The position numbers and the translations under genes are program-made. Of a stretch of 64,000 nt of DNA, positions 12,396 through 21,700 are shown piece after piece. The stretch comes from Durusdinium trenchii (lineage: Eukaryota > Sar > Dinophyceae > Suessiales > Symbiodiniaceae), in NCBI GenBank assembly GCA_963970005.1, contig CAXAMN010001225.1, positions 1,131,536 through 1,195,535 on the forward strand, written 5' to 3'. The notes under the pieces were generated by a model that did not search any database, was not told the DNA's origin, and was given only the letters and a program-made list of their open reading frames with translations. Numbering within the stretch: position 1 is the stretch's first letter; each line of letters starts with the position of its first letter.

Positions 12396-14249
12396 CTAGT
12401 AACTAAGGGTCTGACCATTTGCAGGAACAGCTTGGCCGGCGTGGGTGCTCTCAGAAACATTGGGCAGTGCAGCACCAGCCGGGTTGGTCACAGCTGCGCC
12501 TTCACTCTCACCAGGCTGAGTCGTTGCACCTTCGCTAGGCACAGCTTCAGGCGCGGCAGTTGCTGGAGCACTTGCGCCCTCAGGTGCGGGTGTAACCTCA
12601 CTTGGAACACTTGGTTTCGGCACATCAGGCTGCCCTGCAGCCAAAGCATTTGCTTCTGCCGCAGGCATTGCCTGACTAGGCGCTTCAGGCGGTGCAGCTG
12701 CTGGAACGCTGCTTGAAGCAGGTGCCGAAACATGATTTCCAGCAGACGTGGCTGCACCTTCAGCAGGAGCATCTGTTGGCCCTGGAGGTGTAGCCTCACC
12801 AGGTGCATGAGGCTGCCCCGCTGCTGGACCAGTGGCTTGCGGCGGAGGTGCTGCCACACCAGGCGCATCAGGCTGTGCAACTGGATCCAGTGCTGGCACA
12901 CTGCTTGAAGCAGGTGCCGAAACACCATGTCGAGCGGGTGTGGCTGCACCTTCAGCAGGAGCATCCGCTTGCGGCGCAGGTGTTGCCTTGTCAGGCGTTG
13001 CTTTCTCTGCTTCCTTGGAACCTTCGCTTGGCGGGCTTGCCACATCAGGCTCTGCAGCTTTAGAAGCATCTGCTTCTGGTGAAGGTGTTGCCTCACCAGA
13101 AGCATTAGGCTGCCCCGCTGCCGGACCAGTGGCTTGCGGCGGAGGTGCTGCCACACCAGGGGCATCAGGCTGTGCAACTGGATCCAGTGCTGGCACACTG
13201 CTTGAAGCAGGTGCCGAAACACCATGTCGAGCGGGTGTGGCTGCACCTTCAGCAGGAGCATCTGCTTGCGGCGCAGGTGTTGCCTTGACAGGTGTTGCTT
13301 TCTCTGCTTCCTCGGAACCTTCGCTTTGCGGGCTTGCCACATTAGGCTGTGCAGCTTTAGAATCATCTGCTTGCGGGGCAGGTGTTACCTTGTCAGGCGT
13401 TGCTTTCTCTGCTTCCTTCGAACCTTCGCTTGGTGGGCTTGTCACATTAGGCTCCGCAGCTTTAGAAGGATCTGCTTCTGGCGCAGGTTTTGCCTCGTCA
13501 GGCGTGGCTTTCTCTGCTTCCTTGGAACCTTCGCTTGGCGGGCTTGCCACATTAGGCTCTGCAACTGCCGGAGCATTTGCTTGTGGTGCAGGTGTTGCTT
13601 CGCCTAGTGCACCTTCACCCTCACTCAAATCCACCTTGGCCCCACCGTGACCTGCCACTGTGGGATCCTTGGTCTGTCCATCGCTTGGCTCGGTGTCTTC
13701 GTCATCATCATCCGTCTCACCAGCACTTGGGCTGCCTGCCCCATCACCTTCGGCCCCTTCGGGGCCTTCAGGCGCAGGTACACCATCGCCTTCGGAGCCT
13801 CCGGGGCCTTCGCGGCCTTCAGGGTCTGGCTCTCCAGGGACTGTAGGTAAACCCTTGCCTTCAGCTGCAGCCTGGTTCGAGTAACCATATTCGCTCTCAT
13901 CAGCTTCTTTGTCCTTCTCCCAGACTTCGTCCTTACCATTGCCTGTCCGGGAAGGTGGACCGGTGTCGGGGGGAATGAGACTTCAAGCCATCTATATATA
14001 TATATATATCTATATATATATATATCGTATCTATATATATTATATTCTATATCTTGTGTATATATATATATATACATATAATCATATAATGATTCTTCTC
14101 CCCCCACCAGAGTTGTCGTCCACTTGGCCATCTGCAGGGTCATCGTCCACCTGGTCATCTCGTGGGCGGAAGGGATCGATCTTCCCATCGACCTTGCCAT
14201 CATCTGTCCCTTGGACCTTGTCATCATCGTCGCCTTCATCAGGCCCCGC
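12396..14249 (-). CDS. acidic Ala/Pro/Glu-rich repeat protein, 5' partial
   Basis: Two exons join on the minus strand. Exon 14249..14108 is Asp-rich (EGDDDDKVQ, then DDDPADGQVDD) and ends TCT G before a GTGGGG donor. Exon 13942..12396 begins after a CCGGACAG acceptor, the split codon becomes GGC, and it stays open for 515 codons to a TAG at 12396. The 165-base intron holds a TA microsatellite. The second exon opens with Gly/Glu-rich sequence (PEGREGPGGSEGDG). It continues into repeats built on SPPSEGSKEAEKATPD and APASSSVPALDPVAQPD, with no hydrophobic segment seen. A 99-residue block is duplicated nearly exactly. The composition suggests an extended, disordered protein. I recognise no domain. 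Repeats recombine easily, so length may vary between strains. The true start is not found: the stop upstream of 14249 requires another exon. Confidence 0.6.
12812..13360 (-). repeat. 297-base in-frame duplication inside the repeat gene
   Basis: Two direct copies (about 12812-13062 and 13109-13359) lie exactly 297 bases apart, or 99 codons, so the reading frame is kept. Both contain ACACCATGTCGAGCGGG. They are nearly identical, which points to recent unequal exchange or to concerted evolution. Confidence 0.85.
13988..14090. repeat. TA microsatellite within intron
   Basis: TATATATA runs are broken by CTATA and CGTAT. The tract lies wholly inside the intron 14107..13943 of the repeat-protein gene. 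Confidence 0.9.
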
Positions 14250-15780
14250 CTTGGATCAGAACTGCGCTACAAAAAGGTCTGGCAGCAGACCGTCGCCTCA
14301 AAATGCCTCAAATATTCATCAAATCTGAATGAGTGAAATACTAGGCCAGCTGGGTGGGGTTGGGCTGGAAGTTGGGCTACGTATATTCTGGGCAGGCCCC
14401 ACTTCCAGTTGGGAATAAGCCAGGCAGCACCCTTCTCATCATCATCGCCGCCATCGCCCCCCCTTCGGGCCACCCAGCCCGTCTTGACCAGGTGACGGAC
14501 TGGGATCCTGAAATTTGCAGGAGAACGTTTGGACAACACCTAAAACAACAATGACATGGTTTGTGTCACCATGGCTCACTCAGCCTGGAGGAAGTTCTGT
14601 TTGGCGGGCTGATCAAGATTCTGGCCACCTGCCACACCACCAGCGCGCAACGTGGCACAGGGGAAGCGGCTCGTGCTGGACCCTCCCTCCAAACAAACAT
14701 GGTTGGTCACCAAGTTTAACGGTTAGTCCTTTGGCCAATGATGCTCTTATTCCAGCATGTGATCTGACTGGGGGACAGGCAACTCAGGGGGTGTTCGTTG
14801 CGATCATGGTGTTGGTTTGTCCTTTGTACTAGAACTTCTCCTATGCATGGGCTGGTATTGCTCTTGACGGGTGGGTTTTGAAGCCCCTCGGCCCTGGGCA
14901 GGTCATTCCAGGATTTCTCACATGGTGCTGGTGCATGTCGTCCATCATCAGCGGGTGTCGAAGCCCCTTTCCAGTGAAAAATCTACTTGCGCCAAATCTG
15001 TCACTACGGACCTTCTGAAAGCCACAAAGCTGGCCGGGCCTCCGTGGCAGTCAATCTAAATAAGCCCCCACAAAATGTTTCAGAAGACCCTCACTCACTC
15101 TGCTCCCCAAAGAAAACGCAAACCATCAAGTTAACATAAACAAAACTCACTCCCCAAAGGCAAGTTCCCACCCTTGTCATCTTCCTTTCACTGGGCGCGC
15201 CCGGATCATCCGGGCAATCCACTTCTACTGCTGGGGGCCACTCGACCAATCGTCTCGACCACTCGACCAGTCGTCTCACCTGGATGCTGAAGACTCTGAG
15301 GTTCGGCCTTCTTCGGACCTGAAGGGCCTGCAGGGGAGCAGGCCAGCGGTCAGGAATGCAAAGACAAACTGCACAGTGACATTGGCAGTGCTACGCTCCC
15401 GGATGTTGAAGGAGTTGGGTGATTCCAACATTCTGACTGCTTTTCAGGTCGTCATCCCGCTCTGATCTGTCCTGTTTCAATGGGCCCTGGGAACATCACC
15501 ACCTTCACAAGCACCAGGAAGAGCAGGCAAATGCCCACAGCCACCAGCGCACTGGCCTTCGGGCTCAACCTGAGAGCTCGGCCCGTTGGGGCGCCGGGAG
15601 GAGCTGGCGAGAGCTCGGCCCAGTTTCAGTCAACGCCCCCTATGCGGTAGAACACAATTGGTTGAAAATGTTCAAGTCCGCCGACCCCTGCTTAGCCTTG
15701 GCCTAAGCGGGGCGGCGCCTCGGACAGCGCAGCGAGAAGCCATCACCAACGACTTTGGCCGCATGCTGCATGCCTGCAAC
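14250..15780. other. gene-poor interval
   Basis: No exon with both splice sites and codon bias was found. Open frames are short and conflicting. Confidence 0.3.
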
Positions 15781-15784
15781 GCAG

Positions 15785-16385
15785 GCCTGCCAAAGCCGGT
15801 GCACCGCAGCCTTGCCTGCCAAAGCCGGTGCATGTCACTCTTTAGGCGTTTCGAAAGCACTGTTTGCCAGGCTTCAAACGCCTCTCGGCAGCCGGCAGGG
15901 CCGTTGGCCAGGCCACAGCCCTTCCCGGGACCTTTGGCTGCACATGCCTGCACCGCAGCCTTGCCTGCCAAAGCCGGTGCATGTCACTCTTTAGGCGTTT
16001 CGAAAGCACTGTTTGCCAGGCTTCAAACGCCTCTCGGCACCTTGCCTGCCAAAGCCGGCGCATGTCACTCCTTAGGCGTTTCGAAAGCGCCGTTTGCCAG
16101 GCGTCAAACGCCTCTCGGCACCCAGCAGGGCCGTTGGCCAGGCTCCACAGCCCTTCCCGGGACCTTTGGCTGCACATGCCTACACCTTGCCTGCCAAAGC
16201 CGGTGCATGTCACTCCTTAAGCGTTTCGAAAGCGCCGTTTGCCAGCCCTCAAAAGCCTCTCGGCACCCAGCAGGGCCGTTGGCCAGGCTCGACAGCCCTT
16301 CCCGGGACCTTTGGCTGCACATGCCTGCACCGCAGCCTTGCCTGCCAAAGCCGGTGCATGTCACTCCTTAGGCGTTTCGAAAGCG
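15785..16385. repeat. satellite array, left part
   Basis: Tandem units of about 150 bases contain AAAGCCGGTGCATGTCACTC, then GCGTTTCGAAAGC, then GGGCCGTTGGCCAGG and CTTCCCGGGACCTTTGG. The CATGTCACTC copies start near 15820, 15969, 16050, 16195 and 16347. One unit is a shortened form of about 80 bases. The long open frame across it (LACQSRCMSL and similar) is a by-product of the array. The array stops exactly where the inserted element begins at 16386. Confidence 0.9.
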
Positions 16386-16499
16386 GGTAAGGGATCAAAA
16401 TAAAAATATAAATAGAATCCAAAAAAATATTCAACGGGGATCAATAAAAAATAAAAAGGTAATCAAAAATAATATTCTAGCCCACTGAGGATGGTTGGG

Positions 16500-16650
16500 G
16501 TAGTACTAGTAGCAGTAGCAGTAGCAGCAGCAGCAGCACCAGCGTAGCAGTAGCAGTAGCAGTAGCAGTAGCAGTCAGCAGCAGCAGCAGCAGGAGCAGC
16601 AGCAGCGCAGCAGCAGCAGGAGGAGTAGTAGTAGTAGTGGTAGCAGTAGC
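16500..16650. repeat. AGC/AGT triplet repeat inside the TIR element
   Basis: CAGTAGCAGTAGCAGCAGC-type triplets fill about 150 bases. Apparent poly-Leu and poly-Thr frames across it are artefacts. Confidence 0.9.
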
Positions 16651-16699
16651 AGTAGTCACGGCGTTCACACGAAGTTAGGCCCTACATGGCGTTGTCAGA

Positions 16700-16882
16700 G
16701 CGCTCGGAGACAGAAGGACTAGGATACCAGGGGACCAGCGGACCACAGGACCAGAGGACCAGGAGACCGGAGGACTAGGGGATGAGTGGACTAAAGGACC
16801 AAGCGACCAGGGGACCAAAGGATCAGTGGACCAAGGGACCACATTACCAGAGGACCCGCAGACCACAAGGCCAGGAGAGCAG
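16700..16882. repeat. GGACCA 10-base minisatellite inside the TIR element
   Basis: About 18 degenerate units of 9-11 bases (GGACCAGAGG, GGACCAGGAG and so on) run in tandem. The minus-strand frame reads as repeats like VPWSTDPLVPWS, a repeat by-product. Confidence 0.85.
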
Positions 16883-16987
16883 CAGAAAAGGCCTATCAAG
16901 GAATATTGATTTTTTGATGCGCTTTTTATGTATTTTTTGATCCTGTTTTTTTTTGGATGCTCTTTATATTTTTTTGATACCTATGCC

Positions 16988-17275
16988 TTCGAAAGCGACG
17001 TTTGCCAGGCTTCAAAGGCCTCTCGGCAGCCGGCAGGGCCGTTGGCCAGGCTCCACAGCCCTTCCCGGGACCTTTGGCTNNNNNNNNNNGCCTCTCGGCA
17101 CCCAGCAGGGCCGTTGGCCAGGCTCCACAGCCCTTCCCGGGACCTTTGGCTGCACATGCCTACACCGCAGCCTTGCCTGCCAAAGCCGGTGCATGTCACT
17201 CCTTAGGCGTTTCGAAAGCGCCGTTTGCCAGCCCTCAAAAGCCTCCCGGCACCCAGCAGGGCCGCGCCCAGGGGG
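16988..17275. repeat. satellite array, right part
   Basis: This is the same unit as 15785..16385, resuming in the same orientation right after the inserted element. It contains TTTGCCAGGCTTCAAAGGCC, GGCCGTTGGCCAGG, CTTCCCGGGACCTTTGG and CATGTCACTC. It is broken by the run of N at 17080. Confidence 0.9.
17080..17089. other. assembly gap (10 N)
   Basis: Ten N characters lie in the middle of the satellite array, between two nearly identical unit fragments. The round number suggests a placeholder of unknown true size, so array copies may be missing. Confidence 0.95.
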
Positions 17276-17279
17276 AGGA

Positions 17280-18120
17280 GGTCGAAAGCTAGCCAAGTCG
17301 CACCGGATGTACTAGTTACATAGTCGGCAAAGCGTGTAGGGATTACATGTTTTGGGAGGAAGGTTGCTATGTACATGCTTGGCGCTAGAGAATGTAAATG
17401 CGACATCGCTGACTGGGCAGGGTACATTGGAACAACCCGGGTGCACTCGTTGGCAAGCACGACGATGCGTGCTCCGCAAATCTGGGGGGTAAATTTACCC
17501 GCCGCTTTTGTATGCCTTGAGGGGTAAGCATTTCTGACATCATACGGACTGCACATACAGTAGGGCGTCCGTAGTGTAGGATAAGCACTGGTAAAAGGTA
17601 TCAAGAATAGAGTGTCTTGAGGAAATAGCCGGTGTATGGTTATAGCAAGCCTGGGGGGTAAATTTGCCACCCGCTTCTGCGTGCATTAGGTTAGAACTAG
17701 GGGTGAACAACTTGTAACGGTGAAGTACAAGTCCTATGCGGCAAGCAGCGGCCAGCAGCAGCAGCAGCCGCCTGCAGCCAGCAGCCAGCACCAACCGCCA
17801 ACCGGCAGCCAGCCAGCAGCACCACGCAGCAGCAGCGCAGCATCAAGCCGCAGCAGCAGCAGCAGCAGCACCACCGGCAGCACCACCGGCAGCAAGCACC
17901 ACCAGTGTGATATATCAAGGTTTAAGGCACACAGCTCATCCCACTACCAATTGCTAAAGCAACGAAGAAGTCAGCTAGCATGCTAGCTTTCGTGAAAAGG
18001 AATCAAGAATACAGAGTCTTGAGGACATAGCCGGTGTATGGTTATAGCAATCCCTGTCCGGCTTCTGGTCTTCCAGCTCCTCCCCCAAGAAAAGGGGTCG
18101 GCGGCACCAGGGCGGAGCCC
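17280..18120. other. gene-poor interval with CAG tract and a short duplication
   Basis: No gene is seen. The phrase ATAGCCGGTGTATGGTTATAGCAA occurs twice as AGCCGGTGTATGGTTATAGC, near 17627 and 18029. Each copy is preceded by a GTCTTGAGGA-type stretch, so part of the interval is a diverged direct repeat. GGGGGTAAATTT also occurs twice (17485, 17652). Confidence 0.5.
17752..17895. repeat. CAG/CAR-rich tract
   Basis: Interrupted CAGCAG triplets with CCGCCAAC and CACCGGCAG interruptions run over about 140 bases. Frames through it read as Gln/Ser/Ala homopolymers. Confidence 0.85.
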
Positions 18121-18123
18121 TTA

Positions 18124-19110
18124 CTATAAAGCAAAAACCATTGAGAAAATCTCAGGCGACTTGAAGGGCAGCAAGTCCTCATCCATGTCACTATTCTGGG
18201 CCTTCTTTGCCTTCCATCGCCCTCTTAGGAGGTCCTCCTCCACAGCGACACGCACGGAACCATACGGTTGATGATGCGCGAGCGCTATAGGAGCGGCAGG
18301 GGCAGAACCTGTAGGACCCGTCCCAGGTTGCAAGAGGTCTTAGTTTTTCCTGCGAAGAAAATCGGTACAGTGTGAGATGCATAGACCAGCGGATTGGTTT
18401 CCAGCACTTTGCGGAAGAAGTAGAAGAAGAAATACAAACAGAATAGCAACAGGAATATCAGCAACATGTAACATGTATATAAGAAACTGGAAGCACGACA
18501 ACTCACACTAGGCTTCTTGCCCTGGCTGAGACGGCTGGGGAACTTCCATTGTGTGTTGAATGTTAACCCTCCTAAGCCGTAGCCCTCCAAACAAAGTCGC
18601 ACCAGTGGTAGGGAGATACATGCCGCACATGCTATTTCGGATTCTTGGACATTCTATCGAAATCGGTTCAAACCTCCAAACTTCCGGATCACCTCCCCCC
18701 AGAAATCCGTCCTCCTCCTCCTCGTGTGGGGCACCGAATCGGTTCGGGTTCGGCATGCCACCATGGGTTTCAGCCGGGACCAAGGCCAACTACAGGGTCC
18801 TAAACCTTGAAGCTGCCGGGCATCGGTTCAAGCTGGCGATTTGGCGATGTGACTCAAACAGTTCAGCTGTAGCTGTGAAGCTGTTGCTTTCTTCACGACT
18901 CCGAACGCGCACTTGCACAAGGATCTAAAAGCTTCTACCCCCTGGGCCCCTGCCCCCCCTGCCGTTGAAGCCATTGGAGCCATCCACGTCAGCCATCCAG
19001 AAGCTGACATTGAAGGAGACGTCTTTGATTCGCATATCAGACCCCAAGGAAGCTCTAGACCCTGACTTTCCTGAGGCTCTCACGAACCTGGCGGCAACAT
19101 GGTGACCACC
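18124..19110 (-). CDS. possible membrane-protein exons, unrecognised
   Basis: Several minus-strand stretches look coding but I could not join them with certainty. One near 19100-18960 contains GSDMRIKDVSFNVSFWMADV. One near 18780-18510 contains DPEVWRFEPISIECP. One near 18500-18390 has a strongly hydrophobic run (YMLLIFLLLFCLYFFFYFF) followed by RKVLETNPLVYASH, a likely single membrane span with a basic cytoplasmic side. One at 18330-18124 ends KSPEIFSMVFAL at a stop. The order would give a single-pass membrane protein. The frames change between pieces over intervals too short for usual introns, so either splicing or assembly indels intervene. No family is recognised. Confidence 0.3.
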
Positions 19111-21584
19111 ATTAGAAGGCTCGCGCCAAACTCCTGGGCTACTCAGTCCAAGAACCCATGGAATCCATTCATTTGGTAAGAGGCTATCTGACTTTGGGGA
19201 TGGACGGTTTCGTGGCTGAGATAGGCAATCAGGATTGACGTGGATCGATTTGACCATGTGTGCATTTAATCGGTTGCTTTGGACTGTCTAAGGAGAAGAA
19301 GGATCTGAACCCCCCTCATGAAATTCAGTTTCACAATGGAAAATGCATTCCCGTGGGAATGTGCATGCTGCAGTTCCAGAGCGACGCCAAATGCCGAGTG
19401 CTAGTGCCAAGGTAGCTGCAACCGATGGTTGGTGCTTAAAGCTGTCGGATGCTGTAGTGATTCAGGGGCAAGCAATATGACACGGGATGGGGAGCTCCCT
19501 GAGCTGCGGTGGAGTGGCAAGCTAACTCTGAAGACCAAGAAAAGACCAAACAGACAAAAGGAAAACGCTTACTGCTTGGCTTGGAACCAGCCCGGGGAAT
19601 TCCCGTGGCTTCAGCCAAAAGAGAGAAATTTGAACGGAGAGGCTGGGGAAGTATTGGCAGAGTGGTGCTTATGTTGGCAAGCCATTGCTGCAATGGACGG
19701 TGCCTTTGGAAACCTACGTTGCCCTACGACTGATCCAGTCAAGCTCCCGCCATGTCGGCACGTCCTTCAGAAGGTCTTTGGGACCACCACCCAGCGGTAT
19801 CAGCACAAGGCAGACCTCCGTCACATCAGAATGCAGTCCGGTCACCACCAAACAATCGTCTGAAGGTTAGGTCTTTCTCCATGCTTTCAAACAATCATGC
19901 GCAGAGTCGGTGGCATGCTGAACCAAACCCACCTTCTGTCCGACAATTTCAGTCAGAATGACTGAAGGTATGCTCTGCTAGTCTCTGGTGTGATTTCACT
20001 ACAGTATATGTCCCTTGCTCCTAACTTTGGGGGCGCCACCTCGTGCTCATTTTCCTGTCTGTTGTAGCCAGCGTGTTTAGGAGATCGTTTTGCTAAAATC
20101 GTTGGCTGCTAAGCTGCTCCAATTTGCCTAAATTGAGTTGGCGGCTATCTCTTGCCACCTTTGGCTAACTTGAAATCCAGCGACAAACAAAGGTTGTTCA
20201 AAAAAAACATGTTCCGTTCACGGATGGTCCATCAACAAGGGACATTATGGGGGTCCATATAAACCACCTAACTTGGGATATATAACTTGTGCCAGCTTCT
20301 CTTTGAAAGCACTGTATGTCATTGGTCTCCTTCTCACAAACCATTTTGGGGCCCCCAGCCGCCAGGAGCAGTCTCAAAGGGTCGCTGGCGGTCTGTGCCA
20401 GCCAGGTCTCCAGGAAAAGGAGATGGCCTGAACAGAGTGGCAAGAAAGAACCTGAGATGCCTGGAGACTCCGATAGAGTGGGCAGTTTGCCCCAACCTTG
20501 CGAAATGTAACAACACCACAATGGCACATTGAAGCTTCTCGCTCGAAATGCATCCGTGGTATGGGGCAGCGTGTCAGAATGAAGCTGAGCGGGCTGGCAA
20601 ACAGCTAATGCTTGATGTGATTGATAGTCAATACTGAGTATTATACTAAAATCCAGGCTAGTCTCGCAAGCTATACTAATGCACACATCCATAGAATGTA
20701 TAACTGGACAATTTGGTGTGGAAACCACCTCATGGCGGCTCCGAAGCATTAGAAACTCTCTCAACTATGTTTGACAGGGCTCGCTTGCCACTGCCCACTG
20801 GCCTGGCCAATCCATGAAAGCTTTATGATTCATGGCAGACTGGAGAGAGCCCATGACGAAGCAAAGAAAAAAAAAACACCCTTGGTGCCGATGAGTCGAT
20901 CGGTGAGAAGCACCGCTTTTGGTATGACATGTGGCATGACATGTCTACCAAATCTCCATTCTCACGGTGGCTTCCCTTGATTCAGGAGGACGGGAATTAG
21001 CCCCTTGGGCTCCTTCATTCATGTGTGTAGCTTTGCCTGTTGATGTCTGACGAGCCACGGCTGGAGTCCGCAACAGCTGGATCGACACTAGCCGTTGCGC
21101 GACACCTTTTTCACCCATCTTGGGGCACCACGATGCCGTTTCGGAGAGCCTCTAGCTATGGCAAACACGGATGAACATGGCCAAGGCATCAGATGTGCTA
21201 GTAAAACAGGTAAGACCTGGTGAGGCCGCGCCGCTGCGCTCCTTTTTGGTTGCGCCACAAAGTACTGCGTCCACGGAGCTTCTGGGCCTCGAGAAACTCC
21301 CTTTGTCCGACATTTGCCTACGTCTGGCCATCGTTGGATTTGCCTCGTTAGACCATAGTACTTTCGACCATTTGGTGCTAGAAGACAGTAGCAGCTATAC
21401 CATGAAAACGGTCAAAGAGTTGAGCCACCACCCAGTAAAAACTAAGGTTGTCTAAGGATGCCTCCGACTCCCTCCATCTGAATCTGTTCTTTCATCTCCT
21501 CTCCCTCGCCTGCACCCACATGAAAGCGCCGAAGCCTCAGATGCCCACATCATCACATGGGAGGAAGTGACATTAGAAATGTAG

Positions 21585-21700
21585 GGAAGGAAGGTAACAA
21601 GAAGCTACTAGGAACAAAGGGCATCGCTACTATAGGAGCAAGGACGCTACGATCGTAGCTCCTGGCATCGCTACTAGTATATAACAAGAAGCTACTAGAC
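21585..21700. repeat. short repeat related to the 47-kb minisatellite
   Basis: The wording GAAGCTACTAG, AACAAAGGGCATCGCTACTA, GGAGCAAGGACGCTACG and GCATCGCTACTAG matches the units of 46936..47625 in the same orientation. It ends with a second GAAGCTACTAGA. Confidence 0.75.

Larger units (their letters stand above)
16386..16987. mobile_element. 602-base TIR element with 10-base target duplication
   Basis: The left end reads GGTAAGGGATCAAAAT. The reverse complement of the right end reads GGCATAGGTATCAAAA. The similarity continues imperfectly for roughly 90 bases each side: ATATAAA, GAATCC or GCATCC then a poly-A run, GGATCAA, AAAAAGG or AAAAAGC, ATCAAAAAT, AATATTC. The element is flanked on both sides by TTCGAAAGCG (16376..16385 and 16988..16997), part of the satellite unit, where an uninterrupted unit has it only once. 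The inside has no transposase frame, only AGC/AGT triplets and a GGACCA minisatellite. It is therefore a non-autonomous element. A 10-base duplication fits the Mutator-like range of 9-11, which is an inference and not proof. Confidence 0.72.

Noticed and set aside
12832-13650. 272-codon Ala/Gly/Ser/Cys-rich plus-strand open frame
   Set aside because: It is the mirror of the minus-strand repeat gene. The minus frame splices in phase to an upstream acidic exon and ends in a clean stop, while the plus frame has neither splice support nor bias of its own.
15586-16390. Long plus-strand frames such as a 261-codon frame with SRCMSL repeats
   Set aside because: They are products of the satellite array: units of similar length keep all frames open, and the same peptides appear in three frames.
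18570-18590. A second spliced-leader-like string (GCCGTAGCC) on the plus strand
   Set aside because: Only eight to nine bases match, with no GGCTCAAG end and no gene start beside it.
20198-20764. 188-codon minus-strand frame
   Set aside because: No ATG at the start, no recognisable motif, weak codon bias.
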